Shown here in pieces: positions 1-11,314 of a stretch of 40,119 nucleotides of DNA. The stretch is from Defluviimonas salinarum. GTDB lineage: Bacteria > Pseudomonadota > Alphaproteobacteria > Rhodobacterales > Rhodobacteraceae. Within the stretch, counting starts at the first letter, position 1. Every line of letters starts with the position of its first letter. Under the pieces are notes generated by a model. That model was given only the letters and a program-made list of their open reading frames with translations, was not told the origin of the DNA and made no database searches. The DNA lies in NCBI RefSeq assembly GCF_026013545.1, contig NZ_JAPDOG010000008.1:145001-185119 (forward strand), written 5' to 3'. The translations under genes were made by a program, and so were the position numbers.

Positions 1-1415
<1,415 letters not shown>

Positions 1416-1485
1416 GATCCAGCAGAAGCCAGACTTCTCTGGTCAAAAAGCGGACTTGGACCGCTGATTGTTGTGCTTCTTTCTC

Positions 1486-1604
1486 GGTTTGGTGGTCATA
1501 GCACGAGCAAAACACCCGATCCCATCCCGAACTCGGCCGTTAAGTGCCGTCGCGCCAATGGTACTGCGTCTCAAGACGTGGGAGAGTAGGTCGCCGCCAA
1601 ACCT
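1486..1604 (+). rRNA. rrf: 5S ribosomal RNA
   Basis: A 119-nt 5S gene lies about 70 nt downstream of the 23S gene. The terminal stem is visible as GGTTTGG at the 5' end pairing with CCAAACC at the 3' end. The conserved core CCCATCCCGAACTCGG and the later GGGAGAGTAGG are present. It is co-transcribed with the 23S gene and followed by tRNA-fMet, the usual rrn order in many Alphaproteobacteria. Confidence 0.96.
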
Positions 1605-1673
1605 AGAAAGAAGCGCAACGTATCTCTCGACGATGCGGCCCAAACTCAATCCAATACCGAGCGGGCCAATTGG

Positions 1674-1750
<77 letters not shown>

Positions 1751-1776
1751 AATCTTGCAGTAATATCAAACACATA

Positions 1777-1809
1777 AGCCGATGGTATTCCAATACCGCC
1801 GGCTTTTTT
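1777..1809 (+). terminator. intrinsic terminator of the rRNA operon
   Basis: A long hairpin, AGCCG-at-GGTATT on the left and AATACC-gc-CGGCT on the right around a 2-nt loop, is followed immediately by TTTTTT. It sits 26 nt after the tRNA-fMet CCA end and should end rrn transcription. From here to 1970 no gene is seen, only a short GC hairpin at 1921-1935. Confidence 0.9.
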
Positions 1810-1970
1810 GCGTCTACATCAACGCCACATCAACACCACAACCGAAAAACCGCACTCGACCGCATTCGGCGAACTTCAACCACGCGGGTCAACGGGATTG
1901 CCGCGACCGAAGCCAAGAGACGAGCCTGGGGCTCGGCCGGGTCGCAAGAACTCCTATACCCGACCCAATG

Positions 1971-2873
1971 TCAGACCATTAAGCCAGAAAAGACATCAAA
2001 GCCGTCAACATATTCCAGTTCCAACACCTCGCAACCTGCTCGTCGCATCGCGAACTCCTCGCGGATTCCGGCCACGTTCCCGCCCGGAAAGATCGGGCCA
2101 AGCCAAGCATCATGGTGACACAAGACAACCCGCTTCAACCCCAGGAATTCGGCTTCGGAGACGAGGAAGTCGTTGAGCGCCCCCTGAATCGGCTCGCCAT
2201 CTACGTTGGCGCGGCCTGACGCCGCCAGGATGCCGACATCGGCATCGATCTTCTCCATGATGCCGCTCCAGTGGCCCGGTGTATCCTTGAAGAAAAGCCG
2301 GCCTTCGGGCGTCGCGATCACATAGCAGAGCGTGCCGCCGTCTCCGCGGCAGCCCTGATCTGAACGCCGCATGTGGACGTCGATGTCTGCGCTCAGCTTG
2401 CCAAGGCCGGACAGAAGGTCAGACTCGCAGGCGCGTCGGGCGAAATAGTCGACGTGCTTGTCGCCAAGGCAATCGAAACTCGGGTTCTGGTCGTCATAGC
2501 CCGCCCACAGGCAGGAATGCAGTGCCGGGTAGACCTCCACGCTTACCCCGGAACCCAGCGGGATAGTCTCTCCTCCGGAAACCGGAAGGAGCTGATCCTC
2601 GGGCACACCGGCATTGGCGAGAATACGCACGGTCTCGTACGAGCCGATGACCTTCGCCCCGGTCCTGAGCGCAATCCGGTCGGCGCCCCAGATGTGGTCG
2701 AAATGACTGTGACCGACAAGGATGTAGTCGCAGTCTTCGATGTCGTCAGCCGAGGCGCCAGGCGGGCCGTCGGCGCCTGGCACTCGATCGATATAGGCGT
2801 CGAGGAACAGGGTCAGACCCTGGGTCTTCAACCGAAAGGTCGCGCATCCGTACCAGTCCAGAGTCGCGGTCAT
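1971..2873 (-). CDS. metallo-beta-lactamase-fold hydrolase (UlaG-like)
   Basis: A 300-residue probable Zn-dependent hydrolase. The metal-binding HSHFDH motif is at residues 55-60, with later ligand candidates Asp in FKDTPGH and His in LCHHD. It resembles the broad UlaG/lactonase-like class of the MBL fold, so a lactone or other ester is a plausible substrate, but nothing fixes it. The start at 2873 is chosen because GGAG lies at a good distance upstream and an earlier ATG would place it inside the preceding gene. It is the last gene of the minus-strand operon that begins with the solute-binding protein at 12856, and follows the aldehyde dehydrogenase by 17 nt. It may act on a lactone or ester product of that pathway; this is inference. 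Confidence 0.82.
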   Translation of the reverse strand: MTATLDWYGCATFRLKTQGLTLFLDAYIDRVPGADGPPGASADDIEDCDYILVGHSHFDHIWGADRIALRTGAKVIGSYETVRILANAGVPEDQLLPVSGGETIPLGSGVSVEVYPALHSCLWAGYDDQNPSFDCLGDKHVDYFARRACESDLLSGLGKLSADIDVHMRRSDQGCRGDGGTLCYVIATPEGRLFFKDTPGHWSGIMEKIDADVGILAASGRANVDGEPIQGALNDFLVSEAEFLGLKRVVLCHHDAWLGPIFPGGNVAGIREEFAMRRAGCEVLELEYVDGFDVFSGLMV

Positions 2874-2890
2874 CGTTTTACTCTCCGTGG

Positions 2891-4345
2891 TCAATAGGGC
2901 GCCTGGACGTCGTTCATCGAGACGTAGACCGTCTTCAGCTCGCTGTAGTGGTTGATCGCGAGCTTGGAATTCTCGCGCCCGACGCCGGACATCTTGGACC
3001 CACCGAAAGGCGCCTCGACCGGGGCAAGGTTGTAGGTGTTGATGTAGCATGTGCCGGCCTCGAAGGCCTTGACCACACGGTGCGCGCGGGTCAGGTCGCG
3101 GGTGAAGACCCCGGCGGCGAGGCCAAACTCGGTGGAGTTGGCCCGTTCCATGACTTCCGCTTCTGTCGCAAAGTCGAGGACCGCCATGACCGGTCCGAAG
3201 ATCTCCTCGCGGGCGATGGTCATGCCGTCGGTCACATCGGCAAAGACCGTGGGCTGGAGGTAGAAACCCGGCCGGTCGAGACGGCCGCCGCCGCAGACGA
3301 GCCGGGCGCCCTCCGCGATCCCCCGGGCGACGTAGCCTTTCACGATCTCCATCTGGCGCGCGCTGACCATCGGACCGAAGCTGACTTCGGGATCCATCGG
3401 GTCACCGATTTTCGCTAGGGAAAGCCGCTCGGAGAGCCGCTTCAGGAAGGCCGCCTTGATTCTCTTCTGCACGAAGACGCGGGTGCCGTTGGAACAGACC
3501 TGTCCCGAGGCATAGAAATTGCCGAGGATCGCGCCCGACACGGCGTTCTCGAGATCGGCGTCGTCGAAAACGATCAAGGGCGACTTGCCGCCGAGCTCCA
3601 TCGTGACATGTTTCATCCCCACCGCTGCAGCGGCATAGACCTTGCGGCCTGTGGGAACCGAGCCGGTCAGCGAAACCTTGGCGACGCGCGGATCGGTGAC
3701 CAGCGCCGCGCCGACTTCGCCATAGCCCTGCACCACGTTGTAGACGCCGTTCGGGGCGCCGGCCTCGACCAGAATCTCGGCCACCTGAAGGGCCGCGAGC
3801 GGCGTCGTCTCGGACGGCTTGAAGATCATCGTGTTGCCGCAGGCGAGCGCCGGCGCGCCCTTCCAGCAGGCGATCTGGGTCGGGTAGTTCCAGGCGCCGA
3901 TACCGACGCAAACGCCGAGCGCCTCTCGGACCGTGTAGACGAAATCGCCGCCCGCGAGCGGAATGTGTTCACCGGTCAGGCTGCCGGCGAGTCCGCCGAA
4001 ATATTCCAGCGCATCGGCGCCGGAGGTCGCGTCGGCGACCGTGGTTTCCTGGATCGGCTTGCCGGTGTCATGGGTCTCGATCACCGAAAGCTCGTGGTTG
4101 CGTTCGCGCATGATGTCGGCTGCGCGGCGCAGGATGCGGCCGCGCTCGGTGCCGGTCATCGCAGCCCAGGCCTTCTGCGCCGCCTTGGCCGACAGGAGCG
4201 CGCGCTCGACGATCTCGGGGGTTGCGGAATGCAGCCGCGCGATGACCTCTCCGGTGGCCGGATAGACGACATCGATCGGAGCACCGGCGGTGTCCTCGAC
4301 ATATGCGCCGTCGATGAAGTGGCTGGCCTTCGGCTGGAATTTCAT
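2891..4345 (-). CDS. betB: betaine-aldehyde-dehydrogenase-like NAD(P)+ aldehyde dehydrogenase
   Basis: A 484-residue aldehyde dehydrogenase of full family length, predicted cytoplasmic. It has the catalytic Cys284 in [10 protein letters not shown], the general base Glu250 in MELGGKSP, oxyanion Asn153 in AWNYP and the cofactor-binding Lys176 in FKPSE. The sequence around these residues is of the BetB type, which oxidises betaine aldehyde to glycine betaine. The start codon overlaps the stop of the upstream GMC gene by 4 nt (ATGA), so the two are translationally coupled, as expected for an alcohol-to-aldehyde-to-acid pair. BetI and BetC genes are not nearby. The aldehyde could be a betaine-aldehyde analogue and not betaine aldehyde itself, given the unusual operon. 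Confidence 0.85.
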   Translation of the reverse strand: MKFQPKASHFIDGAYVEDTAGAPIDVVYPATGEVIARLHSATPEIVERALLSAKAAQKAWAAMTGTERGRILRRAADIMRERNHELSVIETHDTGKPIQETTVADATSGADALEYFGGLAGSLTGEHIPLAGGDFVYTVREALGVCVGIGAWNYPTQIACWKGAPALACGNTMIFKPSETTPLAALQVAEILVEAGAPNGVYNVVQGYGEVGAALVTDPRVAKVSLTGSVPTGRKVYAAAAVGMKHVTMELGGKSPLIVFDDADLENAVSGAILGNFYASGQVCSNGTRVFVQKRIKAAFLKRLSERLSLAKIGDPMDPEVSFGPMVSARQMEIVKGYVARGIAEGARLVCGGGRLDRPGFYLQPTVFADVTDGMTIAREEIFGPVMAVLDFATEAEVMERANSTEFGLAAGVFTRDLTRAHRVVKAFEAGTCYINTYNLAPVEAPFGGSKMSGVGRENSKLAINHYSELKTVYVSMNDVQAPY

Positions 4346-5970
4346 GCCCGTATCCTTGGTTGGCTGGTTTCGTGGGCGACACGGATCATGTCCGCCGCCT
4401 TCTCGGCGATGGCGATCGTGGTCGCATGTGTGTTGGCGGACGTGACGCGCGGCATGATCGAAGCATCGACGACACGCAGGCCGTCAAGACCATGCACGCG
4501 CAGATCCGGCCCGACGACCGCCATCGGATCGCCTGAAGGTCCCATGCGGCAAGAGCCGACGAGGTGGTGGCTGATCGACGCGCAACGCCGGATCCAGGCC
4601 TCGACCTCGGCGGCGCCCTGGATTTCACGACCGGGGACGAGTTCCGCTTCGGTCAACGCCGCCAGCGCGGGCTGCGCGGCGAGGGTCCGCGCCGTTTCGA
4701 CAGCGCGCTTGTAAACCTCAATGTCGCGAGGATCCTGAAGAAAGTTGAACCGGAACCGCGGCTGATCCTCGACGGATGCCGAAGCCACATGGCAGTAACC
4801 CCGGCTGCGGCAACCGACGAGCTCGATATAGATCTGGTAGCCATGCAGCATGACGGCGCCCGTGGTCCCGCCAAGCGCCAGCGGCAGAAAGGTGATCTGG
4901 TAGTCAGGGCGGTCACTGTCGGGGAAAGCGCGCAGGAACGCTCCGGCCTCAAAATGATTGGTCGCGGCGGGGCCGGTCCGCGTCAGAATCCAGCGTAGCC
5001 CGGCGGCGATCTTGCCGGCCCCGCGCGTTGCATTCAGGATCGAGACCGGCTTGCTGCAGCGATAGGTCAGTGCAATGGTCGGATGGGTGTGGAAGTTCTC
5101 GCCCACTCCCGGCAGATTGTGCCGTAGTGCGACGCCCGCGCGGCTCAGGACCGCCGGATCGCCGATGCCTGACAGCTCCAGAAGCTGGGGGCTCGCCACG
5201 GCCCCGGCGGCGAGGATCACATCGCGCCGGGCCCGGTGGACAACGGTTCCGGTCCGGGTTCCGACCTCGACGCCGATGGCGCGCGAGCCGTCCAGGAGCA
5301 CGCGCAGAACCGGCTGGCCGGTGTGGATCCTGAGGTTCGGGCGACTGCGGACCGGGCGCAGGTAGCCCTCGTAGACATCGCCACGCCGTCCGTCCCGCGT
5401 ATTCTGATGCAGCGCGCAGAAACCGTCCTGGTCGCCGGAATTGTGGTTTGGATTGATCCGGTGGCCAGCCTCGGCGGCCGCCGCCAGGAATGCGTTTGCC
5501 AGAACGTTGCATTCGGCCCGGCCGCGCTTCACCGGAATTGGCCCATCGTGGCCCATGTGAGGGTCGTTCTCGTCCTTGAAGTCCTCGATGCGCCGGAAGA
5601 TGGGTTCGATGTCGGCCCAGGACCAGCCGGTGCAGCCGGCTTCGGCCCAGTCGTCGAAGTCGCGCGGATTGCCGCGCGCCCAGACCAACCCGTTGATGGC
5701 CGAGGATCCGCCGAGAACCCGCCCCATCTTGTAGGGCAGGACCTTGTCGGCCGCGTAGGGTTCCGCTTCGGCTTTGAAGGGCCAATGCAGCGCGCCCTTG
5801 TCGTAAAGTGCACCCAACCCGGCCGGCATCTGCACGAGCAGACCCCGGTTCTCCGGTCCGGCTTCGATGAGCGTGACCGAAACCGAGGGGTCCTCGGTCA
5901 GCCGGGCCGCAAGCACACAGCCGGCGGTTCCGCCGCCGACAATCACATAGTCAGAGATCCGGTTGTCCAT
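4342..5970 (-). CDS. choline-dehydrogenase-like GMC oxidoreductase
   Basis: A 542-residue FAD-dependent alcohol dehydrogenase of the GMC family. The N-terminal dinucleotide-binding motif VGGGTAG is at residues 11-17 with the ribose-binding Glu in IEAGPE; the GMC signature region [14 protein letters not shown] is at 87-100. The catalytic histidine pair is in SISHH (about 468-469), with the second active-site Asn513/His515 in SANTHATT. Length and motifs match choline dehydrogenase BetA and its many paralogues, which act on other alcohols. It is coupled to the aldehyde dehydrogenase downstream (4-nt overlap) and follows the ThDP enzyme by about 60 nt containing a hairpin. Family call is secure; choline as substrate is an inference. 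Confidence 0.82.
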   Translation of the reverse strand: MDNRISDYVIVGGGTAGCVLAARLTEDPSVSVTLIEAGPENRGLLVQMPAGLGALYDKGALHWPFKAEAEPYAADKVLPYKMGRVLGGSSAINGLVWARGNPRDFDDWAEAGCTGWSWADIEPIFRRIEDFKDENDPHMGHDGPIPVKRGRAECNVLANAFLAAAAEAGHRINPNHNSGDQDGFCALHQNTRDGRRGDVYEGYLRPVRSRPNLRIHTGQPVLRVLLDGSRAIGVEVGTRTGTVVHRARRDVILAAGAVASPQLLELSGIGDPAVLSRAGVALRHNLPGVGENFHTHPTIALTYRCSKPVSILNATRGAGKIAAGLRWILTRTGPAATNHFEAGAFLRAFPDSDRPDYQITFLPLALGGTTGAVMLHGYQIYIELVGCRSRGYCHVASASVEDQPRFRFNFLQDPRDIEVYKRAVETARTLAAQPALAALTEAELVPGREIQGAAEVEAWIRRCASISHHLVGSCRMGPSGDPMAVVGPDLRVHGLDGLRVVDASIMPRVTSANTHATTIAIAEKAADMIRVAHETSQPRIRA

Positions 5971-5990
5971 TCATCTGCCACTGAGTAAGT

Positions 5991-6014
5991 GCCCCGCGCG
6001 GGTTCACGCGGGGC
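5991..6014 (-). promoter_or_regulatory. intercistronic hairpin between ThDP enzyme and GMC genes
   Basis: GCCCCGCG at 5991-5998 pairs with CGCGGGGC at 6007-6014 around an 8-nt loop. It lies just after the stop of the ThDP-enzyme gene on the minus strand. There is no run of T after it, so it is more likely an mRNA-stabilising or partial-attenuation structure than a full terminator. Confidence 0.5.
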
Positions 6015-6029
6015 CATGCGGTCGGGATG

Positions 6030-7703
6030 TCAGACCTGGACGTGGGGGCCGACGCCCTCGGGCAGGTCCTTGGCCATCTTCAGCTCTTCCTTGGTGATGA
6101 CCTGCAAGAGGACCGGGATGCCCTGATCGGCCTTCTCGATCGCCCGCTTGTAGGCCGGGATCAGCTCGGCCGGATCGGTGATCGTCTCGGCGTAGCCGCC
6201 GAAGGCTTCGGCCATCTTCGCGTAGTCGCCGCCAAGCTCCTCGATATGGTACTTCTCGGCCGCGTTCGGATGGTGCTTGGTGTAACCGCCCATGATCGAG
6301 TTCTTGAGCACGATGGTGATCGTGCCGATCTTGAGCCGCGCGGCGGTCTCGAAGTCCATCCCCGTCATGCCGATCGCCGCGTCGCCCATGACGTGGACGC
6401 AGGTCCAGTCGGGGTTCGCCAGCTTGGCGCCCTGCATGAGACCAAGGCTCATGCCGAGTTGCGTGGTCTTGCCCCAGCCCATGTAGCCATGCGGCACGAT
6501 CGCTTCCCAGAAGGGCGTCGTCTGGTCACGGGGGCTGCCGGCTTCGTGGGTCATCACGGTCTTGGCGCGATCGACGGTGTTCATCAGGTCCCAGACCACG
6601 CGGTAAGGGCTGATCGGCTGCTCGCTCGAGGTCAGCTTGTCCATCCACTTGTCGAGGAAGGCTTGCTTTTCGGCCACCGTCCGCTCCCGGACCTCGGGAC
6701 GCGGACGACCCTTGCCGCCGGTCTTCTCGCGGATCGCGGCGATCAGCGCGGCGATCGAAGGCTTGGCGTCGCCGATCACCCCGAGGTCGATCGGGTAATC
6801 CTTGGAGATGTCGCCCTCCCAGTTGGTCAGCTGCACGAACTTGCGGCCCGCCTTCGGGAAGGGCGTGATGTAGTCCGAGGTGGTGAAAGAGGTGCCGAGC
6901 CCGAGGTAGACATCGGCGCGCTCCAGCGCGCGGTTCACGCCATCGGGGCGCGCGCCGCCGGCGCAGCCGACCGAGAGCGGGTGGTTTTCCGGGAAGCAGC
7001 TCTTGCCGTTCAAGGTCGAGATCACCGGCGTGTCGGTCAACTCGGCGAGTTCAACAAGCTCGTCCCAGGCCTCCGCATAGAGAATACCCTGGCCCGCGAT
7101 AATCACCGGATTCTCGGCGGCGAGAAGGATGTCGGCCATCTCGGCGATGTCGGCGGGGTTGGCGTGCGGCACCGAGCGGCGCTGCGGTTTGTAGCTGTCG
7201 AGAAGCGCGGGGTCGACCTCTTCGGTGAAGATGTCGATCGGCACTTCCAGCGTCACCGGGCCTGGCCGGCCGTTCTTCAGCATCGCGAAGGCGTTCTGCA
7301 TCATCTGCGGGATGCGGTCGGCCGTCAGAACCATCTCGCACCACTTGTTGATGAGCTGCATGTTGCGCGCGCCGTTGAAGTTGGGCTGGATGCCCTGATC
7401 AGCGCGGGCGTAGCCGCCCGGCATGTGCAGGACCGGGACGTTGTCGCCGTAGCACTGCGCCACCGCGCCCGCTGCGTTCTCCGAACCCGGCCCGTACTGC
7501 ACCGTGGTGCAACAGATATTCCGCCCGCCGGTCATGCGCGCGTATCCGTCGGCGATGTGGAGCGCGTGCCGCTCCTGCCGCACGATCAGGGGAACGATGC
7601 CGATCTTTGCCCCACAATCGATGATGTCGCTGTGCGGGAAGGCCGGAATGAATTCCACGCCTTCCTTCTTCAGAATGCCCGCGATCAGATCTGCGCCGTT
7701 CAT
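6030..7703 (-). CDS. acetolactate-synthase-like thiamine-diphosphate enzyme
   Basis: A 557-residue ThDP enzyme of the acetolactate synthase/decarboxylase superfamily. The conserved cofactor-activating Glu is present near the N terminus in RQERHALHIADGYARMTG. The metal/ThDP motif, usually GDG...N, is seen as VMGDAAIGMTG followed by VLKNSIMGG, so the second Gly is Ala here. All three domains (Pyr, central, PP) are covered. The start at 7703 is preferred over upstream ATGs at 7709 and 7721 because GGAG at 7710-7713 gives a 6-nt spacer only to this one. Relatives make or break C-C bonds next to carbonyls (acetolactate, glyoxylate, sulfoacetaldehyde, oxalyl-CoA and others); the reaction here is unknown. 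It is in the operon with an importer and alcohol/aldehyde dehydrogenases. Confidence 0.8.
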   Translation of the reverse strand: MNGADLIAGILKKEGVEFIPAFPHSDIIDCGAKIGIVPLIVRQERHALHIADGYARMTGGRNICCTTVQYGPGSENAAGAVAQCYGDNVPVLHMPGGYARADQGIQPNFNGARNMQLINKWCEMVLTADRIPQMMQNAFAMLKNGRPGPVTLEVPIDIFTEEVDPALLDSYKPQRRSVPHANPADIAEMADILLAAENPVIIAGQGILYAEAWDELVELAELTDTPVISTLNGKSCFPENHPLSVGCAGGARPDGVNRALERADVYLGLGTSFTTSDYITPFPKAGRKFVQLTNWEGDISKDYPIDLGVIGDAKPSIAALIAAIREKTGGKGRPRPEVRERTVAEKQAFLDKWMDKLTSSEQPISPYRVVWDLMNTVDRAKTVMTHEAGSPRDQTTPFWEAIVPHGYMGWGKTTQLGMSLGLMQGAKLANPDWTCVHVMGDAAIGMTGMDFETAARLKIGTITIVLKNSIMGGYTKHHPNAAEKYHIEELGGDYAKMAEAFGGYAETITDPAELIPAYKRAIEKADQGIPVLLQVITKEELKMAKDLPEGVGPHVQV

Positions 7704-7837
7704 TTTCATCTCCGTTTGCATTCACGCGGTTCGCAGCCGCGCCTTGGCAGCATGTTTGGCCCAAAATTCCGCAATGCATGGCCTGTTTTTTTTCAAAACA
7801 GTTCCGTTTTTGGGCGTTCTGTACATGTGTTGGTGCC

Positions 7838-9460
7838 TTACGCCGTTGCGGTCTGACCGCGGCTTTCGATCACGTCGTCCAGCCAGCCGCAGCGCATTTC
7901 CGGCACGGAGGACAGGAGCAGCTCCGTGTAGGGATCAAATGGCGGCGTGAGGACCTTCTCCTTCGGCCCGTAGCGCACGAGTTTGCCGCGATGCATGACG
8001 GCGACATCGTCGGCGATCGCACGGACCGTATCGAGGTCGTGCGTAATGTACATGAACGCCGTGCCGAGCTCGGTCTGGATCTGGTCGAGAAGCTTCAAGA
8101 TGCCCTCAGCGACGATTTGGTCGAGCGCGGAGGTGACCTCGTCGCAGACGATCAACTCGGGCTTGGCCGCAAGCGCACGCGCAATCGAGACGCGCTGTTT
8201 CTGGCCACCGGACAGCTCGCCGGGATAGCGGTGGAGGAATGTGCCGGGCTCCATGCCAATCAGGTCGAGAAGCTCGCGCGCGCGGTCGAAGCTCTGGGGC
8301 TTCGTCTTGCCGAGAAACAGCTCGGCCGGGCGAGCGATGATCTCGCCGACGGTCTGGCGGGCGTTCAGCGCGGTATCCGCCATTTGGTAGATCATCTGGA
8401 TGGATTTGAGCTGATCCCGTCTGCGACCGCGGAAGGACGGCGCCAGACTAGTGCCCGACAGCGTCACCTGGCCCGATGTCGATGGCAGCAGCCCGCACAG
8501 GGCGCGCGCCAATGTCGTCTTGCCCGAGCCGCTTTCGCCGACCACGGCAAGGGTCCTGCCGCGGTGCAGTTCGACCGACACGTCGTCGAGAACCTTCAAC
8601 TCACCGTAATGGGCGATGACATTCTCGATCGTCGCAAGGGGCTGACCCTGCGCATCGGTATGCGCCTGCTTGCGAAACGACCTCACCGACCAGAGCGAGC
8701 GGGTATAGTTCTCGCGCGGGGCGGCCATCATCCGGGCGGTCTCTGCCTCCTCGACCTCTTCGCCGTAGCGCAGGACCTTGATGCGGTCGGCGATCTGCGC
8801 GACGACCGCAAGGTCGTGCGTGATGTAGATCGCTGCCGTGCCGTGATCCCGCACGATCTTCTTGATCGCGGTCAAGACCTCGATCTGCGTCGTTACGTCG
8901 AGCGCCGTCGTCGGCTCATCGAAGATGATGAGATTCGGCTTGCAGATCATCGCCATCGCCGTCATCGCCCGCTGCAGCTGTCCGCCCGAGACCTGGTGCG
9001 GATAGCGCAGCCCGAAGGCGACCGGCGAGGGCAGCTGCACCTCCTCGAAAAGCGAGATCGCCTCGCGGTCGGCCTGTGGCTGTGTCATCAGGCTGCGGAG
9101 GACCGGCACCTCAGTGACCTGGGCGCCGAGGCGATGGGCGGGGTTGAAGGCGGCGGCGGCAGATTGCGCCACATAGGCGATCCGCCGGCCGCGCAGCCGC
9201 CGTTGCGCCGCGGCGTCGAGGTTCCGCAGATTCTCGCCGCGAAAACGGATATCGCCCTCGGAGATGACGCAGCCCGCGCGCGTATAGCCCATGCTTGCAA
9301 GGCCGAGCGTGGACTTGCCCGCGCCAGATTCCCCGATCAGCCCGAGAACCTCACCTTCGCCGAGCGTGATATCGACGCCCCTGATGATCTCGGTGACCTT
9401 GCCGTCGCGCCGGCCCTCGATCTTCAGGCCGCGGATCTCGAGAAGGTTCTTGTCGGTCAT
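7838..9460 (-). CDS. ABC transporter ATPase, fused double domain (DppD-DppF type)
   Basis: A 540-residue protein with two complete ABC ATPase domains in tandem, as in GsiA-type peptide importers. Domain 1 has Walker A GESGAGKST at 42-50, signature VSGGQLQR at 157-164 and Walker B LIIFDEP at 177-183. Domain 2 has Walker A GESGSGKTT at 308-316, signature LSGGQKQR and Walker B LIVCDE. It powers the importer formed with the two permeases upstream. The start at 9460 has a strong GAGGAG 4 nt upstream, which itself overlaps the last codons of the permease gene; the genes are 1 nt apart. Confidence 0.93.
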   Translation of the reverse strand: MTDKNLLEIRGLKIEGRRDGKVTEIIRGVDITLGEGEVLGLIGESGAGKSTLGLASMGYTRAGCVISEGDIRFRGENLRNLDAAAQRRLRGRRIAYVAQSAAAAFNPAHRLGAQVTEVPVLRSLMTQPQADREAISLFEEVQLPSPVAFGLRYPHQVSGGQLQRAMTAMAMICKPNLIIFDEPTTALDVTTQIEVLTAIKKIVRDHGTAAIYITHDLAVVAQIADRIKVLRYGEEVEEAETARMMAAPRENYTRSLWSVRSFRKQAHTDAQGQPLATIENVIAHYGELKVLDDVSVELHRGRTLAVVGESGSGKTTLARALCGLLPSTSGQVTLSGTSLAPSFRGRRRDQLKSIQMIYQMADTALNARQTVGEIIARPAELFLGKTKPQSFDRARELLDLIGMEPGTFLHRYPGELSGGQKQRVSIARALAAKPELIVCDEVTSALDQIVAEGILKLLDQIQTELGTAFMYITHDLDTVRAIADDVAVMHRGKLVRYGPKEKVLTPPFDPYTELLLSSVPEMRCGWLDDVIESRGQTATA

Positions 9461-9461
9461 G

Positions 9462-10280
9462 TCACTCCTCCAGCCCGCTCGTCATGTGCAGGAACCAGTC
9501 GACGATGAAGTTCACCGAGATGGTGAGGATGGCAATCGCGGCCGCCGGCAGGAGCGGCGTGATGTCGCCATAGGTGATGAGCGTCGCGTTCTCCCGCACC
9601 ATGGAACCCCACTCAGCCAAGGGCGGGCGGACACCTAGGCCTAGGAACGACAGCGCCGAAATGAACAGAAAAACGAAGCAGAAGCGCAGGCCGAGTTCGG
9701 CCGCGAGCGGTGCGGTCGCGTTCGGCAGCAGCTCGCGGCGAATGATCCACCAGAGGCTTTCGCCGCGAAGCTGGGCAGCCTCGACGAACTCCATCACCAC
9801 GAGGTTGCCGGCAACGGCGCGGGTCAGGCGGTAGACGCGGGTGCCCTCGATCAGCGCGACGACGAGCACGGTGGCCACTAGCGAAGGTCCAGTGATCGTC
9901 AGTAGGAGAAGCGCGAAGATCAGCGCCGGGATCGCCATCAGCACGTCGACCGAGCGGCCAATCGCCATGTCGGTCCAGCCCTTCAGGATCGAGCCGACGA
10001 AGCCGGCAGCGGTCCCGATCAGGAAGGCGAGCAGCGTCGTGACTAGCGCCAGCGCGACCGAGTTGCGCGCGCCGTATATCAGCCGGGTCAGCATGTCGCG
10101 GCCGAGATTGTCGGTTCCGAACGGATGCTCGCCGCTCCAGGGCAGAAACGGTGCGCCCACGACCTCGGTCTGGCCGTAGGGCGCGATGACCGGGGCGAAG
10201 AGGACCGCGACCGAGTAGGTCGTGACGACCGCAATCCCGAAGGCGGCCGTAGGAGGGATTTTGCCGATGCGGCGGGCCAT
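9462..10280 (-). CDS. ABC transporter permease, DppC/OppC family
   Basis: A 272-residue inner-membrane permease of the peptide/nickel (family 5) class. It has an N-terminal membrane segment, the typical periplasmic HPFGTDNLGRDMLTRLIYGAR motif region (about 50-72) that precedes the conserved core, several hydrophobic segments, and the cytoplasmic EAA loop EAAQLRGESLWWIIRRELLPN for docking the ATPase. It pairs with the DppB-type permease encoded 11 nt upstream. Family members move peptides, but also opines, quaternary amines and other small solutes. Confidence 0.9.
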   Translation of the reverse strand: MARRIGKIPPTAAFGIAVVTTYSVAVLFAPVIAPYGQTEVVGAPFLPWSGEHPFGTDNLGRDMLTRLIYGARNSVALALVTTLLAFLIGTAAGFVGSILKGWTDMAIGRSVDVLMAIPALIFALLLLTITGPSLVATVLVVALIEGTRVYRLTRAVAGNLVVMEFVEAAQLRGESLWWIIRRELLPNATAPLAAELGLRFCFVFLFISALSFLGLGVRPPLAEWGSMVRENATLITYGDITPLLPAAAIAILTISVNFIVDWFLHMTSGLEE

Positions 10281-10291
10281 GGCGTCGACTC

Positions 10292-11248
10292 CTACTTGGG
10301 GTGAAGCAGCCGGGGATTCGTGGCGATCGCCAGGATGTCGGCCGTCAAGTTGAGAAGGATGTAGGTCAGCGCGAAGATCAGGCAGCAGGCCTGGACCACG
10401 GTCATATCGCGCTTCGCCACGCTGTCGACCATGAGCTGGCCGAGGCCGGGATAGACAAAGACTACCTCGACGATCACGACGCCGACGACCAGATAGGCCA
10501 GCGTCAGGGCCACGACGTTGATGATCGGGGCAAGCGCATTCGGCAGCGCGTGCCGGATCACCACCCGCAAAGGGGTGATCCCCTTGAGGTCGGCCATTTC
10601 GATATAAGGGCTCGCCATGGGACTAAGAATCGATGCTCTGGTCATGCGCATCATGTGGGCTACCACCACGAGGTTCAGCGTCAGCGCCGGCAGCAGCGTC
10701 GCCCAGAGGCGGGTGCCGAGAGGCATTTCCGGCGTCACGTTCGCCAGCGGCGAAAACCATCCAAACTTCAGTGCGAAGAGCGTAACCATGATGTAGGCGA
10801 TGAAGAATTCCGGCATCGAGATCGCGCCGAGCGACAGGATGTTGATCAGCCGGTCGAACAGGCTGCGCCGGGTGAGCGCGGCAAGGACGCCGAGAATCAA
10901 TGCGATCGGAACCGCGATGGCTGCAGCATAGCCGGCAAGAAACAATGTGTTGGCAAAGCGCTGCGCGATCAGGCCGGAAACTGCCTGGCCATTCGCGAGC
11001 GAATTACCGAAATCACCATGCGCCACGTCGGCGAGCCAGATGAAGTAACGCGTGACCGAGGGCTGGTCGAGACCGAGTTCGCGCCGGAACGCCGCGACCG
11101 TCTCCTCGGTCGCCGATTGGCCGAGGACTTGCTGCGCGAGATCTCCGGGCAGGAACTCGACCGCAGAGAACACGATCACCGATATGACGAGAAGCGTGAT
11201 GGCCCCGAAGCCGAGCCGCTTCAGAATGAGACCGAGAAGCTGATGCAT
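10292..11248 (-). CDS. ABC transporter permease, DppB/OppB family
   Basis: A 318-residue integral membrane protein with the N-terminal segment and DppB-type region LGLDQPSVTRYFIWLADVAH followed by GDFGNS, typical of this family. Six or so hydrophobic stretches are apparent, and the EAA-type loop includes DLKGITPLRVVIRHALPNA. It forms the channel with the DppC-type permease. It follows the solute-binding protein gene by about 66 nt that hold a strong hairpin, a common arrangement that lets the binding protein be made in excess. Confidence 0.9.
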   Translation of the reverse strand: MHQLLGLILKRLGFGAITLLVISVIVFSAVEFLPGDLAQQVLGQSATEETVAAFRRELGLDQPSVTRYFIWLADVAHGDFGNSLANGQAVSGLIAQRFANTLFLAGYAAAIAVPIALILGVLAALTRRSLFDRLINILSLGAISMPEFFIAYIMVTLFALKFGWFSPLANVTPEMPLGTRLWATLLPALTLNLVVVAHMMRMTRASILSPMASPYIEMADLKGITPLRVVIRHALPNALAPIINVVALTLAYLVVGVVIVEVVFVYPGLGQLMVDSVAKRDMTVVQACCLIFALTYILLNLTADILAIATNPRLLHPK

Positions 11249-11269
11249 GGCATTTTCCAGAAGAGAGAA

Positions 11270-11298
11270 GCCCCGGCGCCGTTCACGGGCGCCGGGGC
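11270..11298 (-). promoter_or_regulatory. strong hairpin between binding-protein and permease genes
   Basis: GCCCCGGCGCC at 11270-11280 and GGCGCCGGGGC at 11288-11298 form an 11-bp perfect stem with a 7-nt loop. On the minus strand it is followed by TTCTCTCTT, so it could act as a partial terminator or as a 3' mRNA stabiliser for the upstream binding-protein cistron. Confidence 0.65.
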
Positions 11299-11314
11299 AA
11301 TGAGGCGAAGCGGA

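Noticed and set aside
1751-1970. Possible integrase remnant or attachment site next to tRNA-fMet
   Set aside because: Only the terminator hairpin is clear; no integrase motif or repeat of the tRNA 3' end was seen in the window.
7783-7801. CTGTTTT-TTTTC-AAAACAG inverted repeat between the ATPase and ThDP genes as a terminator
   Set aside because: On the transcribed minus strand the A-rich side follows the stem, so there is no U-run. It could be part of an internal promoter, but nothing else supports that.
6027-9508. Long plus-strand frames opposite the ThDP enzyme and ABC ATPase genes
   Set aside because: Both minus-strand proteins have complete catalytic motifs; the plus-strand frames have none.
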